The notes below the pieces were generated by a model. That model saw nothing but the letters and a program-made list of their open reading frames with translations. It was not told where the DNA came from and made no database searches. A stretch of DNA of 41,267 nucleotides from Solirubrobacterales bacterium (lineage in GTDB: Bacteria; Actinomycetota; Thermoleophilia; Solirubrobacterales; JACPNS01): positions 1 through 41,267 of the forward strand of contig JACPNS010000017.1 of NCBI GenBank assembly GCA_016185345.1. Direction: 5' to 3'. Position 1 is the stretch's first letter; every line of letters starts with the position of its first letter. Below, piece by piece: positions 16,244-24,853 of the stretch. A program made the position numbers and the translations under genes.

Positions 16244-17557
16244 ATGCTCTCCGCGCGAAACCGCGAACTGCTGGGACTGGTCCCGGTCGCGCTGGCGACG
16301 GCTGCCGGCTTTGCCGGCGTGCTGATCGCACGCGAGGCGCAGGTCAATGACCTGACCGTGACCTACGGCGCGATGTTCCTCGTGCTGTGCCTGGTCGGCC
16401 ACCTGTTCATTCGCTGGCGCCTGCCCGACGCCGACCCGTACATTTACCCGCTGACCGCAGCACTCGCCGGCATCGGCATCGTCACGCTGTATCGGATCGA
16501 TCCAGAACTCGCCCGCGAGCAGGCGCAGTGGTTCGTGATCGCGTTGATCGGCTTCATGGCCACCGTCGTGCTGGTGCGCGACATCTCGATCCTTGAGCGC
16601 TATCGCTACACGATCGCCATCGCCGCGTTTATTCTTCTGATCCTCCCTCGACTGACCGGCGGGGTGGTCAACGGCGCGTATCTGCAGATCAACGTCGGTC
16701 CGCTCTCCTTCCAGCCGACGGAAATCGCAAAGCTTGCGATCGTGATCTTCGTCGCTGCGTATCTCGCCGAGACGCGCGAGATACTCGTCACCCAAGAGCG
16801 GCGATTCCTCGGGATCAGTTTTCCGCCGCTGGGATTCTTCGGACCGATGATCGCGATCTGGGCGATGGCGATGATCATGCTCGTGTTCATTCGCGACCTC
16901 GGAAGCGCAGTGATGTTCTTCGGCGCATTCCTGGCGCTGCTCTACGTGGCGACGGGGCGCGTGAGCTATGTCGTGCTCGGGCTGGCAATGTTCGTATTCG
17001 GTTTCGAGTTCTTCTCGCAGACCGTGGGACACATCCAGGCTCGTGCAGACATCTGGCAGAACCCACTCGATCCGGCTCTCTTCCGCGCCCAGGGCGGCTC
17101 CTACCAAATCGCTCAAGGGCTTTTCACGATGGCTGACGGGGGCGTGCTCGGGAGTGGCTTCGGGCAATCACTGATCAGCGTTGGAGGCGTCCCGATCCTG
17201 CCTGCGGTCCGGACCGACTCGATCTACGCGCTGTTCACCGGCGAGACTGGGCTGATCGGCGCCGTGGGTATGTTGCTGCTTTACCTCGTGCTCATCGAGC
17301 GCGGGCTGAAGACAGCGATGATCGCCCGCGATGCCTTCGGCAAGCTCCTGGCCACCGGGCTCACGTTTGTCTTTGCACTGCAGGTCTTCGTAATCGTCGG
17401 CGGGGTCACGACGGTGATTCCGCTGACCGGCGTGACGCTGCCGTTCGTCTCCTACGGCGGTAGCTCGATCGTCGCCAACTTCATTCTCGTCGCGCTGCTG
17501 ATGGTTATCTCGAACGACGCGAGGCGTGACGACGCAACTACCGGCGGGCTGCTCTGA
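16244..17557 (+). CDS. FtsW/RodA/SpoVE-family peptidoglycan glycosyltransferase (SEDS)
   Basis: This 437-aa polytopic membrane protein has about ten or more hydrophobic segments. SEDS hallmarks are present: the LQINVGPLSFQPTEIAKLAIVIF segment after the third or fourth loop, the FIRDLGSAVMFFGAFLALLY segment and the C-terminal IPLTGVTLPFVSYGGSSIVANF. It should polymerise lipid II together with the class B PBP encoded next. Synteny with mycobacterial rodA favours a RodA assignment, but FtsW cannot be excluded from sequence alone. Its TGA shares one base with the ATG of the PBP gene. Confidence 0.95.
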   Translation: MLSARNRELLGLVPVALATAAGFAGVLIAREAQVNDLTVTYGAMFLVLCLVGHLFIRWRLPDADPYIYPLTAALAGIGIVTLYRIDPELAREQAQWFVIALIGFMATVVLVRDISILERYRYTIAIAAFILLILPRLTGGVVNGAYLQINVGPLSFQPTEIAKLAIVIFVAAYLAETREILVTQERRFLGISFPPLGFFGPMIAIWAMAMIMLVFIRDLGSAVMFFGAFLALLYVATGRVSYVVLGLAMFVFGFEFFSQTVGHIQARADIWQNPLDPALFRAQGGSYQIAQGLFTMADGGVLGSGFGQSLISVGGVPILPAVRTDSIYALFTGETGLIGAVGMLLLYLVLIERGLKTAMIARDAFGKLLATGLTFVFALQVFVIVGGVTTVIPLTGVTLPFVSYGGSSIVANFILVALLMVISNDARRDDATTGGLL

Positions 17558-18996
17558 TGGGCTCCGAGAAGATGAACAAGCCGATCCGGCGCGTGTTCTT
17601 CGTGGTCGTGTTTCTGTTCGCGCTGATGGTCTTCTACACGGCTCGGTGGACTGTGTTCGAGGCCCGCTCGCTGAACCAGAACGCACTGAACAAGATTCCG
17701 GCGCAGAAAAATGCCAAGAAGCCGCGCGGCGCGATCCTCGCCAGGAGCGGCCGCGTTGTTGCCCGCAGCGTCAAGCAGCCCGACGGCGAATACGTGCGGC
17801 GATATCCGCAGGGCGAACTCTTCGCGCATCCGGTCGGCTACTCGTTCGCCTTCTATGGTCAGAGCAGTCTTGAGAAGTACTACGACGAGCGGCTAAGCGG
17901 TCAGACCCAAAGCGTCAGCTCTATCCTCGATCAGGTACTCGGACGCGGCGGCGACGAGCAGAACATGCTCACAAATCTCGATCGCGGAGCCCAGCAACTG
18001 GCGCAGGCTCAGATGGCCGGGCGCAAGGGCGCTGTCGTTGTGATGGAGCCGGGCACCGGCCGCATTCCGGTCTATGTGAGCGTCCCCGGTTTTCCGCCCG
18101 GAGCGATGGGGACGGAAGCCGGCGTCAGACGTCTCAACTCAGATGAGAAGAACTCTCCGCTGGTAGACCGCGTCTCCTCCGCAACCTACCCCCCGGGCTC
18201 AACCTTCAAGGTCGTGACGGCCACTGCCGCGCTCGACAGCGGGGTGATGACGACGAAGAGCACCGTCGACGGGAACTCACCGCAGACCTTCGCCAGCAAG
18301 CCGCTGCAAAATGACTTCAACCAGCAGTTTGGGCCGATCACGCTTGAGACTGCGCTGGTCAAGTCGGTAAACACGGCCTTCGGAAATATCGCCGTGGACC
18401 TTGGTCCGGCGAAGATGCTCGAGTACATGAAACGCTACGGCTTCTACTCGCCACCCCCGGTCGATCTGCCGCTTGTCCAGTTGCGTTCAAGTGGTCTTCG
18501 CCAGGGCGCAGATCTCTTGCCGGCCGACGCCAACTTCGACCTCGCGCGTACGGGGATCGGACAGGAGCGACTTGGTGTGACGCCGATTCAGATGGCCACC
18601 GTCGCGGCGACGGTCGCCAACGACGGCGTGCGCATGGAGCCGCGCCTTGCCCGAGCATTTCGCGACGAGTATGGCCGCACGACCTTTTCAGTCTCGCCGA
18701 AGCGCGCCGAGCGCGTGATGAAGCCCGGGACCGCCGCCGACCTGAACAAGATGATGCGCAAGGTCGTTGAGGAAGGCACCGGAAGATCGGCCAACATCGG
18801 CGACCTGCGAATGGCGGGCAAAACGGGGACGGCAGAAGTGCGTGGAGGAAATCAGGCATGGTTCATCGGCTTTGCCCCGTACGACAATCCGAAGTACGCC
18901 GTCGCCGTCACAATCGAGAAGACGCAGGAATTCGGTGGCGTGGTCGCAGCTCCAATAGCCGCTGACGTGGTGCAGTATTTACTTCGTAATCGATGA
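17557..18996 (+). CDS. pbpA: Class B penicillin-binding protein (PbpA-like transpeptidase)
   Basis: This D,D-transpeptidase of 479 aa has a short cytoplasmic tail and one N-terminal membrane anchor (about 10-28). A dimerisation/pedestal region precedes the catalytic domain. All three penicillin-binding motifs are visible: S215-TFK in PPGSTFK, S270-VN and K422-TGT in AGKTGTAEV. It is expected to crosslink glycan strands made by the adjacent SEDS protein. ATG at 17557 overlaps the upstream stop; the ATG at 17572 is an alternative start. The PASTA kinase gene follows after 55 nt. Confidence 0.95.
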   Translation: MGSEKMNKPIRRVFFVVVFLFALMVFYTARWTVFEARSLNQNALNKIPAQKNAKKPRGAILARSGRVVARSVKQPDGEYVRRYPQGELFAHPVGYSFAFYGQSSLEKYYDERLSGQTQSVSSILDQVLGRGGDEQNMLTNLDRGAQQLAQAQMAGRKGAVVVMEPGTGRIPVYVSVPGFPPGAMGTEAGVRRLNSDEKNSPLVDRVSSATYPPGSTFKVVTATAALDSGVMTTKSTVDGNSPQTFASKPLQNDFNQQFGPITLETALVKSVNTAFGNIAVDLGPAKMLEYMKRYGFYSPPPVDLPLVQLRSSGLRQGADLLPADANFDLARTGIGQERLGVTPIQMATVAATVANDGVRMEPRLARAFRDEYGRTTFSVSPKRAERVMKPGTAADLNKMMRKVVEEGTGRSANIGDLRMAGKTGTAEVRGGNQAWFIGFAPYDNPKYAVAVTIEKTQEFGGVVAAPIAADVVQYLLRNR

Positions 18997-19051
18997 TGGA
19001 AGGTTGTCCCCGGCAGGGAGCTGAGTCTCTCCGGCCAATAAGGATCTGAAG

Positions 19052-20845
19052 ATGAGTGTGCTTGCAAACGGAACTTTGATCGACAACCGCTACACGGTGC
19101 GCGGCCGCATCGGCTCAGGCGGGATGGCGGATGTCTATTTGTGTGACGACCAGCACCTCGGCCGCCCCGTCGCGCTGAAGGTCATGCACGAGCGGTTCGC
19201 AGCTGATCAGTCCTTCGTCATGCGCTTCGAACGCGAGGCCCAGGCAGCAGCCGGCCTGCAGCACAAGAACGTCGTCAACGTCTTCGACCGCGGCAAGGTC
19301 GGCGAGACCTACTACATCGCCATGGAGTACCTGCCCGGCCGCACGCTTAAGGACGTGGTCATGGCGATGGGCGCGCTCGACCCCAAGCTTGCGATTCACA
19401 TCTGCCTGCAGATCCTTGCGGCCGAGCGCTTCGCGCACGCCAAGGGGATTGTGCACCGCGACATCAAGCCGCAGAACGTGATGATCGACGACGAGTGGAA
19501 TGTCAAGGTCACGGACTTCGGGATCGCACACAACCCAGTCGACGGCGACCTGACGCAGACCGGTCAGATGGTTGGCACCGCCCAATACATCTCGCCCGAG
19601 CAGGCGCAGGGCAAGCCCGTCGCCAATACCTCCGATCTCTACTCGACCGGCGTCGTGTTGTTCGAGATGCTGACCGGCAAAGTGCCGTTCGACGGCGACG
19701 CGTCTGTTGCGATCGCACTGCAGCACATCAACCAGCCGCCCCCGCGTCCGACGGCCGTCAACCCAGCTGTTCCGCCCGTGCTCGACGCAGTCGTGCTGAA
19801 GGCGATGGCCAAGTCTCCCGTCGAGCGCTTCGCGAACGCCGATGAGTTTTCCCAGGCGCTCGAACGTGCACGCGACAATCTCGGCGCGCCGGCGGGCAAG
19901 ACCGAGATGCGCGCCGCCGTCGCAGCCACGCCGGTGGCGGCCGTGGACAACAGGCGTCGCAACTGGCTGATCGCGGCCGGTATCGCGCTGGCAATTCTGC
20001 TCGCGGCGCTCGCATACTTCTTTCTCGTAGGAAACAAAGAGGCCGTGCCGAATGTCGTCGGTCGCGCGGCCGGTGACGCGCAGTCCCGCATCGCCGAGGC
20101 TGGCTTCAAGAGCCAGGTCTTCTCACAGACCAACAAGGCGCCGGTCGGCGAAGTGATCAGCCAGAGCCCGGCAGGCGGCGAGAAGGCCAAGAAGGGCTCG
20201 ACGATCATCCTCAACGTCAGCTCCGGGCCGGGTGAGGTCGAAATGCCTGATGTCGGGGGGCTCAGTGAAAGCGCCGCGACCAAACAATTGGAAGCGCTCG
20301 GCCTGACGGTCAAGGTGACCAGGGAATTCGATCCGGATATAGCCAGAGGCAAGGCCACGCGCACGGTGCCCGGAGTCGGCGAAAAGGCGCAGAAGGGCAG
20401 CGAGGTCGAGCTGTATGTGAGCAAGGGCCCCGAGCAGATCGTCGTGCCAGATGTCGTCGGCCAGGACGTCGATGCCGCAACCAAGGAACTCGAGGATGCC
20501 GGATTTGAAGTCTCGACGACCGAAGTCTCAAGCTCCAAGCCCGAGAACGAAGTCACAAAACAGTCGCCGGCGTCGGGCAGTAAGGCCGACGATGGCTCAA
20601 AGATCAAGCTCACGGTTGCCTCCGGTCAGAACACCGTTCCGGACGTGACCGGACTCAAGGAGTCCGACGCGACCGCCCAACTGCAAGAGGCCGGCTTCAA
20701 GGTCGACTCCACGTCTACAGACACGAACGACGACACCGAGGATGGCAACGTGATCTCGCAGGATCCGACCGAGGGCTCGGCCGACGTCGGCTCGACCGTG
20801 ACGATCGAAGTTGGCAAGTTCGTGGACGACGGCACGACTCCGTAA
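19052..20845 (+). CDS. pknB: PASTA-domain serine/threonine kinase (PknB-like)
   Basis: This 597-aa membrane kinase senses peptidoglycan fragments or lipid II in characterised relatives. The kinase domain (about 14-275) has GSGGMADVYL (from 21), Lys43, HRDIKPQNVM with Asp137 and DFGIA. After a linker there is one membrane segment (about 303-326). Four PASTA domains follow at about 330-395, 396-461, 462-526 and 527-592, each opening with a VP-D/N-V-x-G type motif. AAGGATC precedes the ATG at good spacing. It is the last kinase of the cell-wall operon, as pknB is in mycobacteria. Confidence 0.96.
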   Translation: MSVLANGTLIDNRYTVRGRIGSGGMADVYLCDDQHLGRPVALKVMHERFAADQSFVMRFEREAQAAAGLQHKNVVNVFDRGKVGETYYIAMEYLPGRTLKDVVMAMGALDPKLAIHICLQILAAERFAHAKGIVHRDIKPQNVMIDDEWNVKVTDFGIAHNPVDGDLTQTGQMVGTAQYISPEQAQGKPVANTSDLYSTGVVLFEMLTGKVPFDGDASVAIALQHINQPPPRPTAVNPAVPPVLDAVVLKAMAKSPVERFANADEFSQALERARDNLGAPAGKTEMRAAVAATPVAAVDNRRRNWLIAAGIALAILLAALAYFFLVGNKEAVPNVVGRAAGDAQSRIAEAGFKSQVFSQTNKAPVGEVISQSPAGGEKAKKGSTIILNVSSGPGEVEMPDVGGLSESAATKQLEALGLTVKVTREFDPDIARGKATRTVPGVGEKAQKGSEVELYVSKGPEQIVVPDVVGQDVDAATKELEDAGFEVSTTEVSSSKPENEVTKQSPASGSKADDGSKIKLTVASGQNTVPDVTGLKESDATAQLQEAGFKVDSTSTDTNDDTEDGNVISQDPTEGSADVGSTVTIEVGKFVDDGTTP

Positions 20846-20879
20846 GAGCCGTTTCAGCCAACTGACGTGCGCGAGGGAT

Positions 20880-20885
20880 TAATGT
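20880..20885 (+). promoter_or_regulatory. Candidate -10 (TAATGT) for a leaderless ddl transcript
   Basis: TAATGT ends 6 nt before the ddl ATG at 20892. No convincing Shine-Dalgarno sequence lies in the 46-nt gap after pknB. An internal promoter giving a leaderless message is plausible, next to read-through from pknB. Confidence 0.35.
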
Positions 20886-20891
20886 CCGCGC

Positions 20892-21947
20892 ATGCCCGAA
20901 GGTGAATTCAAGCGCGTGGTGCTGCTGGCCGGCGGCCGCTCAAGTGAGCGTGAAGTGTCCCTGGTCTCGGGCGAGGCAGTCGCCAAGGGCCTCCACGGTC
21001 AGGGCCACGACGTCGTGCGAGTCGAGATCGGCCGCGACGGTCGATGGTTCCAGGTCGTGCGTTTTGGACCGGAAGAAATGCCGACCGGCGAGCCGATTGC
21101 GATCACACCGGGCGAGGGCCTGCTCGGAGCAGACGTGGTCTTCCCGGTTCTGCACGGACCGTTCGGCGAGGACGGCGTGATCCAGGGGACGCTCGACTCG
21201 CTCGAGGTCGCCTACGTTGGATCGGGCGTCGCGGCATCCGCGATCTGTATCGACAAGCTGCTCTTCAAGGAAGTCGCCGCCCAGGCGGGGATCCCGCAGG
21301 TTCGTTACGCCGCGATCCTGGCTTCTGATTGGAACGCCGACGAGCGCAAGCACGCGGCGCTACTCGAAGAGGCCGCGGCGCTCGGGTTTCCAAGCTTTGT
21401 CAAGCCGGCACGCCTTGGTTCGAGCGTCGGGATCTCTCGCGTGACGGATATTTCAGAGCTGTCGTCGGCGATCGACGGCGCGCTCAAGTTTGACCCGCGC
21501 GTAATCGTGGAGGCTGGCTCGGCCGGCGACGAGATCGAGTGTTCGGTGCTCGGCAACGAAGTGCTTGAGGTTTCACAACCCGGCAAGCTCGAGTTTGATT
21601 CCGACTGGTACGACTTCGAGGCCAAATACGAGGCTGGCGGCATGCGGCTCGTCGCGCCGGCACCGATCAATGAATCGCTCGAAATCGAGATCGCCTCAAT
21701 GGCCGCGCGCGTCTTCAAGCTCGTCGGTTGCGCCGGGATGGCGCGCGTGGACTTCTTTGTGGAGGACCCCGAGGGCGACGCACCACGCGTGCTGGTCAAC
21801 GAGATCAACACAATCCCCGGCTTCACCAGCACGAGCGTCTACGCGAAACTTTTCGAAGTCTCGGGCCTGCCTTACGGCGAGCTGCTCGACAAGCTGCTCG
21901 AGTTCGCGATTGCTCGCCACCGAGAGCAGCGCAAGTTCAGCTTCTAG
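20892..21947 (+). CDS. ddl: D-alanine--D-alanine ligase
   Basis: This 351-aa ATP-grasp enzyme joins two D-alanines for the peptidoglycan stem peptide. Family features are VVLLAGGRSSEREVSLVSGEAV at the N terminus, the VFPVLHGPFGEDGVIQGTLD segment, YVGSGVAASAICIDKLLFK, the ATP-binding FVKPARLGSSVGISRV, and the metal-binding C-terminal VNEINTIPGFTSTSVY. It is cytosolic. The 46-nt gap to pknB and the same orientation suggest partial co-transcription; the stop overlaps the convergent VKOR gene by 4 nt. Confidence 0.97.
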   Translation: MPEGEFKRVVLLAGGRSSEREVSLVSGEAVAKGLHGQGHDVVRVEIGRDGRWFQVVRFGPEEMPTGEPIAITPGEGLLGADVVFPVLHGPFGEDGVIQGTLDSLEVAYVGSGVAASAICIDKLLFKEVAAQAGIPQVRYAAILASDWNADERKHAALLEEAAALGFPSFVKPARLGSSVGISRVTDISELSSAIDGALKFDPRVIVEAGSAGDEIECSVLGNEVLEVSQPGKLEFDSDWYDFEAKYEAGGMRLVAPAPINESLEIEIASMAARVFKLVGCAGMARVDFFVEDPEGDAPRVLVNEINTIPGFTSTSVYAKLFEVSGLPYGELLDKLLEFAIARHREQRKFSF

Positions 21948-22405
21948 AGCTCGGATTTTTCTTCGGGCGCTGAGTCCTCAAGCGCTACCGGCGCGAGAGG
22001 CTGGTACCGCCAGAGTCGTATTACTGCGACCACGGCGGCGATCGTCATGACCACTGCGTTGGCGACGCACCACTGACAGATCGCCTTGATCGTGAAGAGC
22101 TCGAGGTAGGTCAGGTAGAGCGAGAAGCCGAAGCCGAAGAGCGTCAGCAGCGCCGTGGTGGCGCGCCCTATGTCACCGGGAATCAGCAGGCTGGCGAGGA
22201 TTCCAATCCAACCGACCAGGCCGAGCAGCGGAACGGGTATACCGACGAACTTCGACCATTCGGAGTGCTGGACGCGCTCACAACCGCCCGTTGAACAAAC
22301 CGGCTCAAGGTCCGCGTAGTGCACGTAGGTCAAGTACGTCGCGATACCCAGGCCGGTGAAGCCCAATACTGCGATCACTATGCCCAGCCGACGGTCGGTC
22401 ATCAT
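21944..22405 (-). CDS. Vitamin K epoxide reductase (VKOR) family protein
   Basis: This 153-aa membrane protein has four hydrophobic segments. The loop cysteines C37 and C42 (VCSTGGC) and the active-site CQWC (C110, C113) near the last helices are in place, so it should reoxidise a thiol oxidase using a quinone, the actinobacterial counterpart of DsbB. It lies 3 nt behind the DsbA-like gene in the same operon, its natural partner. Two adjacent ATGs (22405, 22402) can serve as start. Confidence 0.93.
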   Translation of the reverse strand: MMTDRRLGIVIAVLGFTGLGIATYLTYVHYADLEPVCSTGGCERVQHSEWSKFVGIPVPLLGLVGWIGILASLLIPGDIGRATTALLTLFGFGFSLYLTYLELFTIKAICQWCVANAVVMTIAAVVAVIRLWRYQPLAPVALEDSAPEEKSEL

Positions 22406-22408
22406 TCG

Positions 22409-23152
22409 CTACTGCAGCGCATCGACCGCGTCGATGATCGCCTGCGGATCGGAGAGGTCAGTGAGTTCGACCTTCTCTGCAGTGTCCTCGGAGGAACCAA
22501 CGAACACTGTGGGCGTACCCCGGACGCCGTTCTTCGCCGCGACCTCCGCGGCTTCGGCGTTCTGATTGGTGACCTTCGGGTTGTTGCGGTTGGCCCAAGC
22601 CTCGTTTGCGTCGAGACCACCGACCTGGTTCGCGAGACCCTTCACGAATGACTCGGTCGCGTAGTCCTCGGACTCGGGTCCCTGATTCTGGTAGAAGAGG
22701 TCGAGGAATTGAAACATCTTGTTCTGCAGGCCCGTCGCTGCGGCGTAGTTGGCCGCGTTGGACGAATCCCTGCCGCTCGGGCTCGCCCCGTCCAAGATCG
22801 TGAGCGCCCGGAACATCATCTTTGCCTTGCCGGTCTTGATCAGTTCATTCACGATTGTGGGCATCAACTGCTCGTCGAACTCTTTGCAGAAGGGGCAACG
22901 CAAGTCGGCGTACTCGACGATGGTGGCCTTTGCTGCAGGATCACCGAGGGTGATGCCGGTCTGCGGGATGCCGGCGAAGCGAGCGTTCACCTCTTGGGCT
23001 GCCCCGGGGTCTGCTTCCTCGCCACCGCCCTGACCGACGATCACAGCGACCACGACCGCGATCAACGCGAGTCCGAGAACTCCGCCGATGATTGAAATGC
23101 GACGTACGCGCGCGGCCTTCGCCGCGTGCTCGTGCTCCTCGCGTGAATTCAC
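22409..23152 (-). CDS. DsbA-like thiol:disulfide oxidoreductase (thioredoxin_4 fold)
   Basis: This is a 247-aa protein with one N-terminal membrane anchor (about 19-41) and an outside thioredoxin-fold domain. The active site is C86-PFC89 in YADLRCPFCKEF, and the cis-Pro loop is GVRGTPTVFVG. It probably introduces disulfides in exported proteins and is recycled by the VKOR protein encoded next. It starts with GTG at 23152, preceded by GGGAGAGG at good spacing. Confidence 0.93.
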   Translation of the reverse strand: MNSREEHEHAAKAARVRRISIIGGVLGLALIAVVVAVIVGQGGGEEADPGAAQEVNARFAGIPQTGITLGDPAAKATIVEYADLRCPFCKEFDEQLMPTIVNELIKTGKAKMMFRALTILDGASPSGRDSSNAANYAAATGLQNKMFQFLDLFYQNQGPESEDYATESFVKGLANQVGGLDANEAWANRNNPKVTNQNAEAAEVAAKNGVRGTPTVFVGSSEDTAEKVELTDLSDPQAIIDAVDALQ

Positions 23153-23272
23153 GTTTGAACCTCTCCCTGGAATGTCGTTCGTTTCCTAATGACCATGTGG
23201 AAGCTAACCGGCATCGACCCGCAGTCATAGGTTCATATAAGCCGCATAACGCGCGCTTCACGTGCGCGCAAT

Positions 23273-24793
23273 TCAGCGGCGGAGGACAAACTCAGAGATA
23301 TGGGCCTGGCTGGCGCCGCCGCTGGCGGGCGGAAGCGCTGTGATCCACGCCAAGTAGTACCGCAGGTCCGGTTTGCTCTGAAGAGAAATGCGCTTGCCGT
23401 TCACGTCGCCGCTGGCGTCTCCGAGTTTGGTCCAGCCCGACAGCTCCGTCGGCAGGGACTTGGCGCCGTAGATTTCGACCGTCAGTGAAGCATCCGGGGT
23501 TCGCACCGTGGCAGTCGCAGCAGTGGCGGCCTTGTAGGTCCTCGCCCACAGGCCGGTTCCCGGTTTGCTGAACACCCCGCCCGTATATTGCTCGGTCGAC
23601 CAGTCGGTCTGGGGATTGCCGTCGATCGCGTTGCGCGTTTCGTCGTCGTGCTCCTTGTCATCGCCGCCGGTGGCGATGGGATCAAAGCTTCCGGTTGACT
23701 TGAACGGAATCACCGTTCCAGACGGCGACTTGGCAGATGGCTCGATGCCGGCCGAGCCGCGCTCAAGCTGACTGATCAAGAGCAGGACGATCCCGACGGC
23801 CGCGAGCAGCGCGACGAGCCATGCGACCTTGGTGCGGGTGGGGTGTGACACGCCGCTCGGCGCGAGGCGACGCGAACGCTTGGGGAGGGCGTCAAAGACA
23901 ATCGTTGCCTCCCCGGTGACACCGCCGGCCCGCGCCGACTCCATCGCCAGCACGTCTTCGAGGTCTGAGACGGCGGAGGCCGCGGTCAGGTAACGAGCGA
24001 CGGGCTCTTTCTCGGTCATCCTCTCGACCACCGCGGCGAGCGCGTTGGAGACTTCCGGGCGCTTGACCTGGATGTCAGGGAGCTGATCCTTGACGTGCTT
24101 CATCGCCACGGAGACGTGGTTTTCGCCCTTGAACGGCACGTCGCCGGTGAGCATTTCGTACAGCACGATCCCGAGCGAGTACACATCGCTCTGGCCAGTG
24201 ACGTTCTCGCCCATCGCCTGTTCGGGAGAGACGTAGTCAGTCGTGCCGAGCACGCGGCCGGTCTTGGTCAAACCGTCGCTCGCCTCGAGCTCGCGGGCGA
24301 TTCCGAAGTCCGCGACTTTGGCGTGGCCGTGGGTGTCGAGCAGTACGTTCTGCGGCTTGACGTCGCGGTGCACCAGCCCGGCCGCATGCGCTGCGACCAG
24401 CGCACTACCGATCTCGATCGAGTAAGCGACGGCCTCGGTGATCGGGAGCGGGTGCTCGCTTTTGATCCGTTGCTTGAGCGTCTCGCCGGGCACGTACTCG
24501 AAGACGATGTAGGGGCGGCTGTTCTCTTCGCCAGCGTCGATCACGGTGACGATGTGAGCGTGACTGAGCTTGGCGGCGGCGCGCGCCTCACGGCGAAAGC
24601 GCTCGAGCTGGTCGGCCTCTCTGACGACCTCGCGTCGCATGACTTTCACAGCGACCGGGCGCTCAAGGGTCTGGTCGAAGGCCTTGTAGACCGTCGCCAT
24701 TCCGCCGGCGCCGACGACTTCTTCGATCCGGTAGCGGCCGCCGACGATCTCGCCGATCAAGTCCGGGCCATCGTGGGTTGGAGAAATCGCCAT
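23273..24793 (-). CDS. Serine/threonine protein kinase with discoidin-like ectodomain
   Basis: This 506-aa kinase has the catalytic domain at about 21-285: GAGGMATVYK, Lys50 in VAVKVM, HRDVKPQNVLL, ADFGIARE and SPEQ. One membrane segment lies at about 322-343 (VAWLVALLAAVGIVLLLIS). The outside part (about 360-506) begins with a polar linker containing DPIATGGDDKEHDDE, then AIDGNPQTDWSTEQYTGG, a pattern seen in discoidin/F5-8C-like or carbohydrate-binding ectodomains, and ends in a beta-rich domain. It has no PASTA repeats, so it probably detects a different ligand from PknB. It is transcribed away from purM with a 60-nt gap and lies 120 nt before the DsbA-like gene. Confidence 0.9.
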   Translation of the reverse strand: MAISPTHDGPDLIGEIVGGRYRIEEVVGAGGMATVYKAFDQTLERPVAVKVMRREVVREADQLERFRREARAAAKLSHAHIVTVIDAGEENSRPYIVFEYVPGETLKQRIKSEHPLPITEAVAYSIEIGSALVAAHAAGLVHRDVKPQNVLLDTHGHAKVADFGIARELEASDGLTKTGRVLGTTDYVSPEQAMGENVTGQSDVYSLGIVLYEMLTGDVPFKGENHVSVAMKHVKDQLPDIQVKRPEVSNALAAVVERMTEKEPVARYLTAASAVSDLEDVLAMESARAGGVTGEATIVFDALPKRSRRLAPSGVSHPTRTKVAWLVALLAAVGIVLLLISQLERGSAGIEPSAKSPSGTVIPFKSTGSFDPIATGGDDKEHDDETRNAIDGNPQTDWSTEQYTGGVFSKPGTGLWARTYKAATAATATVRTPDASLTVEIYGAKSLPTELSGWTKLGDASGDVNGKRISLQSKPDLRYYLAWITALPPASGGASQAHISEFVLRR

Positions 24794-24853
24794 CTGATTG
24801 AAGAAGTTACGCCGAACGCACGCGGATCGCTTTGGTTGGCGGTTGTGCGGGAA

